Numbered from the stretch's first letter, positions 45,606 to 55,658 are shown. The stretch: 64,000 nucleotides of DNA from JASHVB01 sp963780805 (GCA_963780805.1 CAWADP010000022.1:127115-191114); one strand, 5' to 3'. Notes: generated by a model not told the origin, from the letters alone. Numbers and translations are program-made.

Positions 45606-46395
45606 ACGGAGATCCGTCACGGACCCACCCCGTCATCACCGCGATCCGCAGCGTGACGCCAACCCGGCCGTCTTCCTCCGGCAGCGCCGCCAATGCGGCG
45701 GGAAACAGAGTGCGCGGCGGCACCCGCCTGTCGCGGAGGCGCACGGCGTTCGCCTCGCCGGCGGCACGCAGATCCATCAGCAACACCAGCGGATCGGCAT
45801 AACGCAGCCGGATCGTTTCCACATCCGCCACCGGCAGCGCATAGCCGGCACGCTGCAACAGCCCCGCGCAATCGCGCAGGTCCGGGAATGGCGACACGCG
45901 TGGAGCAGCGCCGCCTGTCAGCACGGCCTCGGCTTCGGTCAGCGCGCGGCGAAGCTCGTCGAGCGTGCCCAGCGCCGGCATGCTGGCCAACAGCAGGCCA
46001 CCCGGCCGCAGCCCATGCCGCAACTGGATCAGCGCGCCGGGCAGGTCGTTGACCCAGTGCAGCGACAGGCTCGCCACCACAAGATCGAAACTGGCGGGGG
46101 CGAACGGCAGGAATTCGTCGTCCGCCGCAACGCACAGGCCGCCGTTGCGCGCCGCCATCGCGGGGGACAGGTCGCTGCTGATCACCGCCATGCCGCGCTC
46201 GCGCAGCAACGGCGCCACCACGCCGCGGCCACCGACGTCCAACGCTTGCTTGAAGCGCACCGTCGTGTCGTCCAGCCGGTCGAGCAATCGCTCCGCCGCG
46301 TCGCGCAGCACGTCGGCCACGCGATCCACTATGGGCGCAGCGCGGTCGCGGTGGCGGCGCACGGCGGCCCGGTCGAACACCTGCATCGCATCCAT
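45604..46395 (-). CDS. Class I SAM-dependent methyltransferase (NDUFAF5/BioC-like)
   Basis: I start it at the ATG at 46395 (MDAMQVFDRAAVRRHRDRAAP), the usual beginning of this alphaproteobacterial group; an earlier ATG at 46443 has no site. The 263-residue protein has a SAM-binding motif ALDVGGRGVVAPLL and the post-motif SFDLVVASLSLHWVNDLPGAL, typical of BioC/NDUFAF5 relatives. Bacterial members methylate or hydroxylate unknown targets; the mitochondrial homologue acts in complex I assembly. It is divergent from the rhodanese gene with 87 bp between the starts. Confidence 0.87.
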   Translation of the reverse strand: MDAMQVFDRAAVRRHRDRAAPIVDRVADVLRDAAERLLDRLDDTTVRFKQALDVGGRGVVAPLLRERGMAVISSDLSPAMAARNGGLCVAADDEFLPFAPASFDLVVASLSLHWVNDLPGALIQLRHGLRPGGLLLASMPALGTLDELRRALTEAEAVLTGGAAPRVSPFPDLRDCAGLLQRAGYALPVADVETIRLRYADPLVLLMDLRAAGEANAVRLRDRRVPPRTLFPAALAALPEEDGRVGVTLRIAVMTGWVRDGSP

Positions 46396-46482
46396 GTGCC
46401 GCATGTGCCCCCGGACCCGTGCGTTGCCAAGCGCCATACCCACGGCCTAGGCTTCGTCAAACCTCAAAAAGCGGCACGTGCC

Positions 46483-48106
46483 ATGCAACGCATCAACGCA
46501 AAGACCCTGCACGCCTGGCTTGCCGACGGGCAGGAACTCGCCTTGCTCGATGCTCGCGAGGACGGCGAGTTCGGCGCCTCCCACCTGTTCTGGGCGGTGC
46601 CCTGCGGCGTGGCCAAGAAGGAAATCCGTGCCCGCGCGCTGCTGCCAAGGCTCGGCACGCGCATCTGCTGCGTCGATGACGGGCGCGGACTGGCGGAAGC
46701 ATTGGCCGGCTGGCTGGAAGGCATCGGCGCCACCGACGTCGCAGTGCTGGATGGCGGCACGCCCGCCTGGCAAGCGGCGGGTTACGAATTGTTCTCCGGC
46801 GTCAACGTGCCGTCCAAGGCGTTCGGCGAGTGGGTCGAGCACCATTACGGCACGGAAAGCGTCGATCCGCCCGAGCTGAAGCAGTGGCTGGAGTCCGGGC
46901 GCAAGATGATGGTGCTGGATAGCCGCACCTACGAAGAATTCATGCGCATGTCGATCCCGACCGGCATCAGCGTGCCGGGCGGCGAGTTGGCGTATCGCAT
47001 CGGAGATCTCGTACCCGATCCGCAGACTCTGGTGGTGGTGAACTGCGCCGGCCGCACGCGCAGCATCCTGGGCGCCGAGAGCCTGCGGCGCGCCGGTATT
47101 CCCAACAAGGTGGTGGCGCTGCGCAACGGCACGATGGGGTGGGAACTCGCCGGTTTCCGCTGTGAGCGCGGGCGCAGCGAGCATTTCGATCCGGGAACGC
47201 CGAAGACGCTGGGTTTGGCGCTGGAACGTGCGAAGCGCTTCGCCGAGGCGTCCGGCGTCGGCGTCATCGGCCCGCTGGACCTGGAGCGGTTCGAAGAAGA
47301 TTCGGACCGCTCGCTGTACGTGCTGGACGTGCGCGATCCGGTGGAGTTCCGCGCGGGCCACCGGCCGGGCAGCCGCAACGCACCGGGCGGGCAGCTGGTG
47401 CAGTCGACGGATAACTGGATCGGCGTGCGGAATGCGCGAATTGCGCTGGTGGACGATACCGGGGTGCGCGCGCGCATGGCGGGCGCCTGGCTGCGCCAGA
47501 TGGGGCATCGCGACGTCTTCGTGGTGGAAGGGGCGCTGGAGGCGGCGGCCTCGGCCGGGCGCGTGCTGGCGCCGGTGCCGGAGTTGGCTCCGCCCGTGCC
47601 GGCAATCGACGTGACCGGGCTGGTGGCATTGCTCGACCGCGGCGAGGGGACGGTGGTGATCGACCTCGCCCGCAGCGTCGATTTCCGCGAGGGGCATATT
47701 CCGGGCGCGCTTTGGGGTGTGAGGTCGCGGCTGGCGGGGCTGCAGCCGCAGCTTGCCGGGGTGAGCCACGTGGTGATCACCTCACCCGATGGTGTGCTGG
47801 CGCGGCTGGCGGTGGACGAGGTGAAGGGGCTGGCGGCTCGGTCCGGTGGCGGAGGGCAGGCGGGCGCGGAGGTGCTGGTGCTGGAAGGCGGCACCGAGGC
47901 GTGGCGCGCGTTCGGCCGCCCGCTGGTCAAGGACCGCACGAACCCGCCGGACGCGGCGTGCATCGACGCATATCTGCGACCTGTACGATCGGAACAGTGG
48001 CGTGGAGGAGGCGATGAACGCCTACCTGACGTGGGAGATCGAGCTGGTGCGTCAGATCCAGCGCGACGATACGGTGGCGTTCGGAGTGGAGGCGGCGGCG
48101 GCGTAG
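46483..48106 (+). CDS. Multi-domain rhodanese protein, frameshifted near the C terminus
   Basis: The ATG at 46483 opens a protein with four rhodanese-like domains of about 120 residues each. Only the second keeps an active-site Cys (VVVNCAGRTRS); the corresponding loops of domains 1, 3 and 4 lack a Cys nucleophile. Near 47985 one extra base shifts the frame. The family-like end (YDRNSGVEEAMNAYLTWEIELVRQIQ) continues in another frame to 48106, while the open frame runs to 48111 with a Gly-rich tail. It probably transfers sulfane sulfur to a thiol acceptor. The shift may be a consensus error. Confidence 0.85.
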
Positions 48107-48244
48107 TTTGAGGCCGTGCCGGGGCGGGTGGACGGGTAAAGCGGCGTAGTTCGTGACGATGGCGGTCCGGCTATGCCCCCCAGGGCCCCGCGACACGCTG
48201 CCCCGCCCGCGATACGCTGCTTTCCCACTCCGAGGCCCGCCACC

Positions 48245-49606
48245 GTGTCGCGACTCGTCGTCGTCTCCAATCGCGTCGCGCCCATCCAGGAGGGCGAACC
48301 CACCGCCGGCGGCCTGGCCGCCGGCGTGCTTGACGCGTTGAAGCAGCAGGGTGGCATCTGGTTCGGTTGGAGCGGCGAGATCGACAGCGGCACCAAGCCG
48401 CCATCATCCCAGTCGGTCGGACCGATCACCCTGGTCACCATCGACCTCTCCCGTGCCGACTACGACGAGTTCTATCGCGGCTTCGCCAACGGCACGTTGT
48501 GGCCGGTGCTGCACTACCAGATCGGCCTGCACCGCTTCGAATGGTCCGACTTCGCCGGCTACCGCCGCGTCAACACCCTGTTCGCCAAGGCGTTGTCGCG
48601 GATCGTCCAGCCCGACGACCTGATCTGGGCGCACGACTACCACTTGCTCCTGCTCGCCGAGTCCCTGCGCGCCGCCGGCAGCACCCACCGCATCGGCTTG
48701 TTCCTGCACACGCCGTTTCCCGCCCCCGCGGTGTTCATGACGATCCCCGCGCATGCCGAGCTGATTCGCGCGATGTGCGCCTTCGACCTGCTTGGGTTCC
48801 AGACCGAGATCGACCGCATCGCCTTCAGCGACTACGTGCTGCGCCACGCCGGCGGCAGCTCGTCCGGCGGCGGCGTACTCCGCGTGTTCGACCGCGTGGT
48901 GAAGACCGGCGTGTATCCGATCGGCGTGCACGTGGACGAAGTCCGCGCCCAGGCCGAGGCCGCGGCCAACCGCCGCTTCGCCACCCGGCTGCGCGCCAAT
49001 CTGGTGGAGAAGCTGATCCTCAGCGTCGATCGGCTCGATTACTCGAAAGGCCTGCGTCAGCGCTTCGCCGCGTACGAACGCTTCCTGGAGCAATACGCCG
49101 CCTGGCGCGGCAACGTGACGTTCATGCAGATCGCGCCGCCGTCGCGCGCCGACGTCCAGACCTACCGCGAGATCCGCCATGAGCTGGAAGGCGAGGCCGG
49201 CCGCATCAACGGCCGCTTCGCCGAAGTGGACTGGGTGCCGTTGCGCTACCTGAACCGGGGGTTTGCGCGCAACGTGCTGATGCCGCTCTACGCCGAGGCG
49301 CAGGTCGGGCTGGTGACGCCGTTGCGCGACGGCATGAACCTGGTGGCAAAGGAATATGTCGCGGCGCAAGACCCGGACGATCCGGGCGTGCTGGTGCTGT
49401 CGCAGTTCGCCGGCGCGGCGGTGGAGCTGCAGGCGGCGCTGGTGGTCAACCCGTACGACGGAGCCGGAATCGCCGGGGCGCTCGATCGAGCGCTGGCGAT
49501 GCCCGTGGAGGAACGCCGCGAGCGCCACAGCGCCATGCTGGCGGTAATGCGCGCCCACAGCCTGGAAAGCTGGCGAGACCGGTTCGAGGCAGAGCTTCGG
49601 CGATAG
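48245..49606 (+). CDS. otsA: Alpha,alpha-trehalose-phosphate synthase (UDP-forming)
   Basis: The 453-residue GT20 enzyme starts at the GTG at 48245, giving the standard SRLVVVSNRVAP. Signature elements are present: GGLAAGV (UDP-glucose loop), WAHDYHLLL, GLFLHTPFPAP, VDRLDYSKGL and the C-terminal TPLRDGMNLVAKEYVA. It makes trehalose-6-phosphate from UDP-glucose and glucose-6-phosphate for osmotic or desiccation tolerance. No otsB phosphatase is adjacent. Confidence 0.95.
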   Translation: MSRLVVVSNRVAPIQEGEPTAGGLAAGVLDALKQQGGIWFGWSGEIDSGTKPPSSQSVGPITLVTIDLSRADYDEFYRGFANGTLWPVLHYQIGLHRFEWSDFAGYRRVNTLFAKALSRIVQPDDLIWAHDYHLLLLAESLRAAGSTHRIGLFLHTPFPAPAVFMTIPAHAELIRAMCAFDLLGFQTEIDRIAFSDYVLRHAGGSSSGGGVLRVFDRVVKTGVYPIGVHVDEVRAQAEAAANRRFATRLRANLVEKLILSVDRLDYSKGLRQRFAAYERFLEQYAAWRGNVTFMQIAPPSRADVQTYREIRHELEGEAGRINGRFAEVDWVPLRYLNRGFARNVLMPLYAEAQVGLVTPLRDGMNLVAKEYVAAQDPDDPGVLVLSQFAGAAVELQAALVVNPYDGAGIAGALDRALAMPVEERRERHSAMLAVMRAHSLESWRDRFEAELRR

Positions 49607-49699
49607 CCAACCGGACCATGCGGCGGCCGATCCGCGCAAAAGGAGCCGACCCGGCCAAGAAGAGATCCTGCCGTCGAAGGGAGCCCTGTTCTCAAATCG

Positions 49700-50023
49700 T
49701 TAGCTCAGGAAGGGGTGGGGGCCCGAGCTATCTCGCGCGTTACCCTGATGCGCCTGATGCGGCATCATCGGAGCGCGACCGGATCCCGCGTCGCCCAAAG
49801 CTTCTGTTCGCAGCATGGCGACCTCCCGTAGGATCGTCCTGGGATCGCTAAATTCCACGAAGCCGGCGCGCAGTAACCGTGATCCGGTCATAACGTCGCC
49901 GCGCTTGATGGCGAGCACCCCCTGATGGCAGGTGCCATAAGCAAGCCAGAGCCTCAGCGTATGCCGCGTCGAATGATCGAGCAGCATTCCGGGGTAATGC
50001 TCTGCGGTGGACAGATTACCCAC
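49700..50023 (-). pseudogene. Fragment of a TPR-type regulator/adenylate cyclase protein
   Basis: The 107-codon frame contains LDHSTRHTLRLWLAYGTCHQGVLAIKRGDV, then GSRLLRAGFVEF. These resemble the end of long winged-helix or cyclase proteins with ATPase and TPR domains. Nothing of the upstream domains remains. The surrounding 49607-50236 shows no other gene. I regard it as a relic; the match is by eye only. Confidence 0.35.
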
Positions 50024-50236
50024 CGACAGAGAGATCAGGTGCCGTACATTATAGTTATCACGGTCGAAGCGGCGGTGGTCGCGAGGGATGGCCCGCGGCC
50101 GAACCCAGCCTTCCGACTGACGTCACCGCGGGGGCCCTCGACGAGGCTCAACCGCCCCTAATGAACGGCGCCTTCGCCACGCGACAGAGTCTCGTCCGAC
50201 GGGTCCCGGCACTTCACGCGGGCGACCGACTCTGTA

Positions 50237-51454
50237 TCAACCAAAGCTCTTTCTGAGTGTTGCAACCGTGATGTGCGGCCAACCTAGATTAACATAAACA
50301 GATGGTGTTCCGTTAAGGAGATGGAAAATTGGGAAGTTCAGCACCACCATTTGCGCGTACTGAAGCTGCATGAAGGATTGGTTTGTCGCCTTGTGCGTCA
50401 CCTTTTCGATCCAGAAGGTCGCATAGACGAGGGCCGTTTGCGCGTTTTCCAGCAGTTGCGTCACGCCGCCGACGGTCTTGGTTTCACCAGTCAGAAACCG
50501 GATGTTTTCGACACCTCCGCTGAACTGCGGAAGCGCAACTGCTATCGTGGGACCAGCCGCGCCGGAGTTTAGTGTAGTCAGGAAGGTGACGGATGGCTGG
50601 GTAGCAATATTCAGAACCGTTCCCTCAAACGTGTGGCCTGAGGCTTCGAGGTCGGAAATATCCTTCTGGAGTAGCGAAATCGGGTCGTTCACAACAGTCT
50701 GCATTGGAACGCCGTTTATGTTGGCCGGCAACGGCGGCTCCGGGGGGTTAGTGTCGTACGGCGTTCGCGTGTTGAGCGTGAATGGAGGATTGAAAGGGCC
50801 GGCGGGTATTGGGCCAACCGGAACACCAAGATCGTATTGCGGGAAGGGCGTCGCCCCAGCCGTCGGTGCCGTCAGCGCCTCGGAGGAGCCGGCTGCGTTG
50901 ATGACAATCCCCGGGACGGCGGGGACGGTCGGTGGCACGGCAAATGGCGTGCTGTTGAACGACGGGAAGCTCGAGAAGGCATATTGGCTGCCGGGAACGG
51001 TGAGCACGGGAGGCCCCGTGAATGGCGTTGCTATGCCTTGAGCGAGTACCGAATTGCCATGAGGAATCGTTGCCATCCTGCCGACGAGCTGTGACGACGC
51101 GGGCGCGTTGTCAGGTGGAAACGCGGTGTTGGGTTGCGTCACCCAAATGCCCGGCTCGATATGCAAGGCACCATCCTCGCCGGCGTCAGTGATCTGCTGC
51201 AAGTAGGTCAATCCAAAAAGGTCTATGTCCTCCTGCCCGAAACCACGGTTGGGCACCGGCGACCCAATCGAGGTGAACTTCAAATGATCCTTGGTTTGAT
51301 TGAGTTGCATATAAAGGTCGGTCTTATCGTGAAAGTCAGGCCTGGCGATGAGGTTGAATCCGCGCCCCTCCCAGGTTCCAGCAAGACCTGCCAGCAATCC
51401 CAGTTGGGCGTTGGGCGTCGCAGGTGCGAACCGGCGTGAAGAATTTCGGGCCAT
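50237..51454 (-). CDS. Hypothetical beta-rich protein with lipocalin/nitrobindin-like N terminus
   Basis: The 405-residue protein has an excellent ribosome site (AAGGAGG, 5 nt before the ATG). Residues 18-60 (LAGLAGTWEGRGFNLIARP) start like nitrobindin or lipocalin barrels, GTWxGxG. A long Pro/Gly/Asn-rich middle and a C-terminal segment that again looks like barrel strands (LVYATFWIEKVTHKATNQSFMQLQYAQ) follow. There is no signal peptide. Composition is less GC-biased than the neighbours, which suggests recent acquisition. I recall similar proteins annotated as heme-binding, but I cannot verify this. Confidence 0.7.
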   Translation of the reverse strand: MARNSSRRFAPATPNAQLGLLAGLAGTWEGRGFNLIARPDFHDKTDLYMQLNQTKDHLKFTSIGSPVPNRGFGQEDIDLFGLTYLQQITDAGEDGALHIEPGIWVTQPNTAFPPDNAPASSQLVGRMATIPHGNSVLAQGIATPFTGPPVLTVPGSQYAFSSFPSFNSTPFAVPPTVPAVPGIVINAAGSSEALTAPTAGATPFPQYDLGVPVGPIPAGPFNPPFTLNTRTPYDTNPPEPPLPANINGVPMQTVVNDPISLLQKDISDLEASGHTFEGTVLNIATQPSVTFLTTLNSGAAGPTIAVALPQFSGGVENIRFLTGETKTVGGVTQLLENAQTALVYATFWIEKVTHKATNQSFMQLQYAQMVVLNFPIFHLLNGTPSVYVNLGWPHITVATLRKSFG

Positions 51455-52200
51455 TGCGTCCTCCTTTGTCTGGCTTTTGCGATGTGACGACGTATGCCGT
51501 CACCGACGAGACGACCTGGCACCGTCGCCATATGCTTCGATGCTGCCGCGCAACACGTGGAGTTGGGGTTGAAACTCCCGTCAGGGGGTACTTTGATTAA
51601 CCCGGAAAGACCCTGTCGCGTAGCGCAGTCTCGCGACCTGAAGCATTGGTTTGGGCGAGCCGATTGCACGGACCCATCCATGCCGTTGGGCCGCTTCGTG
51701 ACGGGTCAGGTTCGCCGACTTCTCTGGCTCTCGCGGCCAGACTGCCAAGACTTTCGCCGGATGCGCCTGATTCCATGCTCATCCCGTCCTCCATCGTGAG
51801 GTGGGTGAAGCTGAACGGGATCATGAGAGCATAGACGCCAACGCGTGGCTGTGACCTACCTCACAACGCCTTGCTTTCTGCCGATATTCGCGCAGTTCTT
51901 CGGCACCGCCACCCTCGCTATTATGCCTCACATCCACCGCGGGATCATGCGCGCGATGGCACTCGAACGCATGCTGCTGGAGCGTGCCAAACGCGGCCGC
52001 GACCTGGCTGTCCCGGCACTGCGCGTCCGCGCCAGCCGCGTGGCACGACCACCCGCCCCGCCGCACCTCGCGTCCCGTGCGCCGCGCAGTGCCGCATACG
52101 CCTGCATGGGTGGCCCGCTGCAGCCGGTCGTGACACAGTCCGTCTCCTCCACCGCCACGCATGGACCCGGTCAGGCGACCATCAGAAGGAGAACTGCGCA

Positions 52201-52719
52201 ATGCAGGTGCGTCCCGCCACCCCGGCCGACCTGCCGGAGATCCAGTCGATCTACGCCCACCACGTGCTGCATGGCACCGGCACGTTCGACGAAGTGGCGC
52301 CGTCGGTGGAAGAAATTACCGAGCGCTTCGCCAAGGTCACGGACCATGGCTGGTCATGGCTGGTGGCAACCGATGCAACCGGGGTGTTGGGCTACGCCTA
52401 CTACACGCAGTTCCGCGACCGCTCGGCGTATCGCTACTGCGTCGAGGACAGCGTCTATGTCCGCGAGGACGTGCGCGGCCAGGGCGTAGGCAAGGCGCTG
52501 GTGGCGAAGCTGATCGAGCAAGCGACCGCTGCCGGCGTGCGGCAGATGATCGCGGTGATCGGCGATTCGGAGAACGTCGGTTCGATCGGCGTCCATGCCA
52601 GCCTCGGGTTTCACATGGTGGGCACCATGCGCGCGGTCGGCATCAAGTTTGGGCGCTGGGTCGACGTCGTATCGATGCAACGCACGCTGGGCCGCGGGGA
52701 CGCCGACTTGCCCGCCTGA
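52201..52719 (+). CDS. GNAT-family N-acetyltransferase (Bar/Pat-like)
   Basis: The 172-residue protein starts at the ATG at 52201 behind GAAGGAG. MQVRPATPADLPEIQSIYAHHVLHGTGTFDE is the beginning of phosphinothricin acetyltransferase-like enzymes. The acetyl-CoA motif A is VREDVRGQGVGKALVAKLI, and SLGFHMVGTM follows near the end. Such enzymes acetylate amino groups of methionine sulfoximine and similar compounds. The 746-bp gap upstream (51455-52200) holds no gene I can support. Confidence 0.9.
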   Translation: MQVRPATPADLPEIQSIYAHHVLHGTGTFDEVAPSVEEITERFAKVTDHGWSWLVATDATGVLGYAYYTQFRDRSAYRYCVEDSVYVREDVRGQGVGKALVAKLIEQATAAGVRQMIAVIGDSENVGSIGVHASLGFHMVGTMRAVGIKFGRWVDVVSMQRTLGRGDADLPA

Positions 52720-52945
52720 CGCCACGCGACGGCGTCGCGTAAGAGGCCCGGCGGAAGAGAGGCGCGGCGGCAGCCACGCCGCCCCTGGTCGAACCGCCCC
52801 GCTGCTCGAATCGCATATCCCACCGAAACGCGCCCTGGTCGAACCGCGCGCCCGCCGCACCCCCCGTCGCGCCTCCGGGTCCCATCGCACTCCCGCCGCA
52901 TCGCGCCTCTTGTCGACTCGCGCCGTGCCGGTGCAGTCAGGCGAA

Positions 52946-54211
52946 ATGTCCAACCGCCGCGCAGTTTCGATTCGGAACTTCTCCGACCGCCACCTGTGGC
53001 TGATGGCGGCGTATGGCTTCGTCTCCGGCCTGCCGTTGCCGTTGTCGGGCTTCACGCTGCGACTCTGGCTGTCGGACGGTGGCGTGTCGCTGGCGGCCAT
53101 CGGGCTGACGGCGAACATCAGCCTTGCCTACTCGCTGAAATTCCTGTGGGCGCCGCTGCTGGACCAGACCGCGCCTCCCGGGCCGCTGCGCCGTTTCGGC
53201 CGGCGGCGGGGCTGGCTGCTGGTGATCCAGCCGGCATTGGTGGCGGCGGCGGTACTGCTGGCGGTGTCCAACCCAGGCACCCTGCCGCTGGGATCGCTGG
53301 CGGCGGGGGCCCTGGTAGCGTTCCTCTCGGCGAGTCAGGACATCGTGATCGACGCCTGGCGCATCGAGGTGTTCCCCGCCCGCCTGCAAGGCGCGGCGAT
53401 GGCCGCATACGTATGGGGTTATCGCGTCGCGCTGCTGATCACCACGACCGGAGTGATTGCCGCCGCCGGGCGGATCGGCTGGCACGTATCCTTGCTCGGC
53501 GTGGCGGCGCTGCTGAGCATCGGCGTCGTGGTGACACTGCTGGCACCCGAGCCGCACGCCGAGGTGGTGCGCGTCATGGCCGGCTTCGCCGCCCGCATGC
53601 GCCACGCAGTGCTGGAACCGCTGGCCGAGTTCTTCTTCCGCCCCGGCGCGTGGAGCGTCGTGGCCTTCGTCGCCCTGTTCAAGCTGGGCGAGGCCATGGC
53701 AGGCATCATGACCGCGCCGTTGTACCGGGCGCTGGGATTCAGCCAGGATGCGATCGCGGCGACCGGGCCGTTCTCGCTGGTGGCGACGCTGGCGGGCATC
53801 ACGCTGGGCGGCTGGCTGGTCGCGCGCATCGGCGTGGGCCGGGCACTGCTGTGGACCGGCTGGGCGCAGACCCTGGCGATGGCGATGTATGTCGTGCTGT
53901 CGCGGTCCGCGGGCCAGCATGGCGTGCTCTATGGCACCGTCGCGACCGAGGCCTTCGCCCAGGGCATGGCCGACGCGGCGTTCATCACCTATCTGTCCGG
54001 CCTTTGCTCCATGGCGTTCACCGCGACGCACTACGCGCTGCTGTCCTCGCTGGCGGCACTGACGGTGCACACGCTGGGCGGATTCTCCGGCGTGCTGGCG
54101 CAGGCGCTGGGGTGGACGCGGTTCTATGTGCTGTGTTCGTTTGCCGCGTTGCCCGCCATGCTGCTGATGCTGCGCCTGCTGCGGCGGTATCCGCCGGTCG
54201 AGCGACGATAG
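52946..54211 (+). CDS. MFS transporter, AmpG-like
   Basis: The 421-residue protein has 12 predicted helices. It opens LWLMAAYGFVSGLPLPLSGFTLRLWLSDGGV, the start of AmpG muropeptide permeases, and shows LKFLWAPLLDQ, SQDIVIDAWRIE and FKLGEAMAG as in that family. Expected function: uptake of anhydro-muropeptides for peptidoglycan recycling, or a related solute. The ATG at 52946 has only AGGCGAA upstream; the frame runs far into the GNAT gene region, but homology begins here. Confidence 0.88.
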   Translation: MSNRRAVSIRNFSDRHLWLMAAYGFVSGLPLPLSGFTLRLWLSDGGVSLAAIGLTANISLAYSLKFLWAPLLDQTAPPGPLRRFGRRRGWLLVIQPALVAAAVLLAVSNPGTLPLGSLAAGALVAFLSASQDIVIDAWRIEVFPARLQGAAMAAYVWGYRVALLITTTGVIAAAGRIGWHVSLLGVAALLSIGVVVTLLAPEPHAEVVRVMAGFAARMRHAVLEPLAEFFFRPGAWSVVAFVALFKLGEAMAGIMTAPLYRALGFSQDAIAATGPFSLVATLAGITLGGWLVARIGVGRALLWTGWAQTLAMAMYVVLSRSAGQHGVLYGTVATEAFAQGMADAAFITYLSGLCSMAFTATHYALLSSLAALTVHTLGGFSGVLAQALGWTRFYVLCSFAALPAMLLMLRLLRRYPPVERR

Positions 54212-54274
54212 CGGGTTCGGGTCCCGCGAAGCCGTCCGCTACCGGAGCAGCTTCGAACGATGCGAGGCACGGAC

Positions 54275-54410
54275 ATGCGGTTTGGCGTATGGATGTACGA
54301 CGGGGTGGAACCCATCGACCTGCGGCGTTCGGCGTGCCGTCGATGGCACACGGCATCCGGCCGGGGATTGAGATCTGCACGATCGCGCCACAAGGCAAAC
54401 TCCTGCGCCG
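54275..54410 (+). pseudogene. DJ-1/PfpI-type regulator gene relic
   Basis: MRFGVWMYDGVEPIDL, the typical first strand and turn of DJ-1/PfpI (GlxA-like) proteins, is followed in another frame by GVPSMAHGIRPGIEICTIAPQ. That segment fits the next strand-helix of the family. The rest is gone: the convergent binding-protein gene begins at 54414. This is a truncated, frameshifted remnant. Confidence 0.55.
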
Positions 54411-54413
54411 TCC

Positions 54414-55658
54414 CTACGCCTTCCACCCGGTCATTGGCCACCGCAGCGTCGCGTTGCCCGGTGCCTCCGGCCACACGGTCGCGTAGTCCTTGCCCTGCAG
54501 CTGAGTCAGATACGTCGCGCTGAGTATGTTCTGCCCGGTGGCGTCGAACTTCACACCGCGATAGCCGATGAACACAGCGCTCTCCGGCCAGTCGGTGACG
54601 CGCAACGCGGCCTGGATCTTCTTTGGGTCGGCGGCGCCGGCGCGGTTGATTGCATCCGCCAGCACGAAGAACGCCTGCATGCACCGGCCGCTGACATCGT
54701 CGATCTCGTGCCCGCTTTTCGCCTGGTAGATCTTGTTCACGGCATAGGACAACGAATCCGGTGGCCCCAGGCTCCAGACGCTGCGGTTCATCAGCCCTTG
54801 CGAGATCGTCCCCACCGCCGGCAGGAACGCCGGATCGGAGAAGCCGGCCGAATCGCCGATGATCATCGGCGGCAGGTAATCCAGCGACTTCATTGTGCGC
54901 ATAAACAGGATGGAATCGGAAGCATAGCTGACGAACAACGCCACTGACGGGTTCGCCTGCTTTAGTTGCAGCACCTGGGCAGAGACATCGGACCCGTTGG
55001 CGCTGTAGGGAATGCGGATCGCGAGGGGCAAGCCGGTCTTCTTCGCCTCCGCCTCGATCGCATCGCCGACCGAGGAGCCGTAGTCGGTATTCTCATTGAC
55101 GATGGCGATGGTATCGACCGACTTGCCCGCCTGCTTCATCGACTTCAGGAACCGCATGTAGCTGTCGGCGAAGTTCTGCGCGATCGGGGTGACGCGGAAG
55201 GTATATTTGAAACCGCGGCCGGTGATGTTGGCGGCGACCGAATTGCCCACCACGAAAGGAACGCCATAGCGCTCCGCCACCGCGGTCGCGGTCATCGCCG
55301 TGGAGGATTGGTAGGACCCCAGCAACGCAACGACGGCGTTATCGGTGATCAGCCGCTGGGCTAGCGACTGCGCGACCGAGGGATCGCCGCGGTGATCGAC
55401 ATAGATCGGTTCGATCCTCGCGCCACCGAGGCCGGGCAGGCCGGCGGTGGTGCCGATCGGCATGCCCTTCAGCTCGGGGTGTCCGGTGTTGACGATCTCG
55501 GCGCCGACTTCAACCGACTGCTTGCCTTCCTGGCCGGATGCGGCGGAATTGCCGGTCAGCGGGAACAGGACGCCGATCTTTACGGGCGCGGCGGCACGGA
55601 GGGTGCCGGCAGCCAGAATGGCGGGGGCGGCCAACAGCAGCGAGCGGCGGCGGATCAT
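54414..55658 (-). CDS. ABC transporter substrate-binding protein, branched-chain amino acid type
   Basis: The 414-residue protein starts at the ATG at 55658 with a Tat-like signal (MIRRRSLLLAAPAILAAGTLRAAA). The mature part is a type I binding protein: VKIGVLFPLTGNSAASGQEGK and AIVNENTDYGSSVGDAIEAEA. Like the gene at 9089 it has no permease or ATPase neighbours. A family C palindrome lies 140 bp upstream. Ligand unknown. Confidence 0.9.
   Translation of the reverse strand: MIRRRSLLLAAPAILAAGTLRAAAPVKIGVLFPLTGNSAASGQEGKQSVEVGAEIVNTGHPELKGMPIGTTAGLPGLGGARIEPIYVDHRGDPSVAQSLAQRLITDNAVVALLGSYQSSTAMTATAVAERYGVPFVVGNSVAANITGRGFKYTFRVTPIAQNFADSYMRFLKSMKQAGKSVDTIAIVNENTDYGSSVGDAIEAEAKKTGLPLAIRIPYSANGSDVSAQVLQLKQANPSVALFVSYASDSILFMRTMKSLDYLPPMIIGDSAGFSDPAFLPAVGTISQGLMNRSVWSLGPPDSLSYAVNKIYQAKSGHEIDDVSGRCMQAFFVLADAINRAGAADPKKIQAALRVTDWPESAVFIGYRGVKFDATGQNILSATYLTQLQGKDYATVWPEAPGNATLRWPMTGWKA

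Noticed and set aside
51821..52201. Minus-strand frame and overlapping plus-strand frames in 51455-52200
   Set aside because: No ribosome site, no recognisable protein, composition of non-coding GC-rich sequence.
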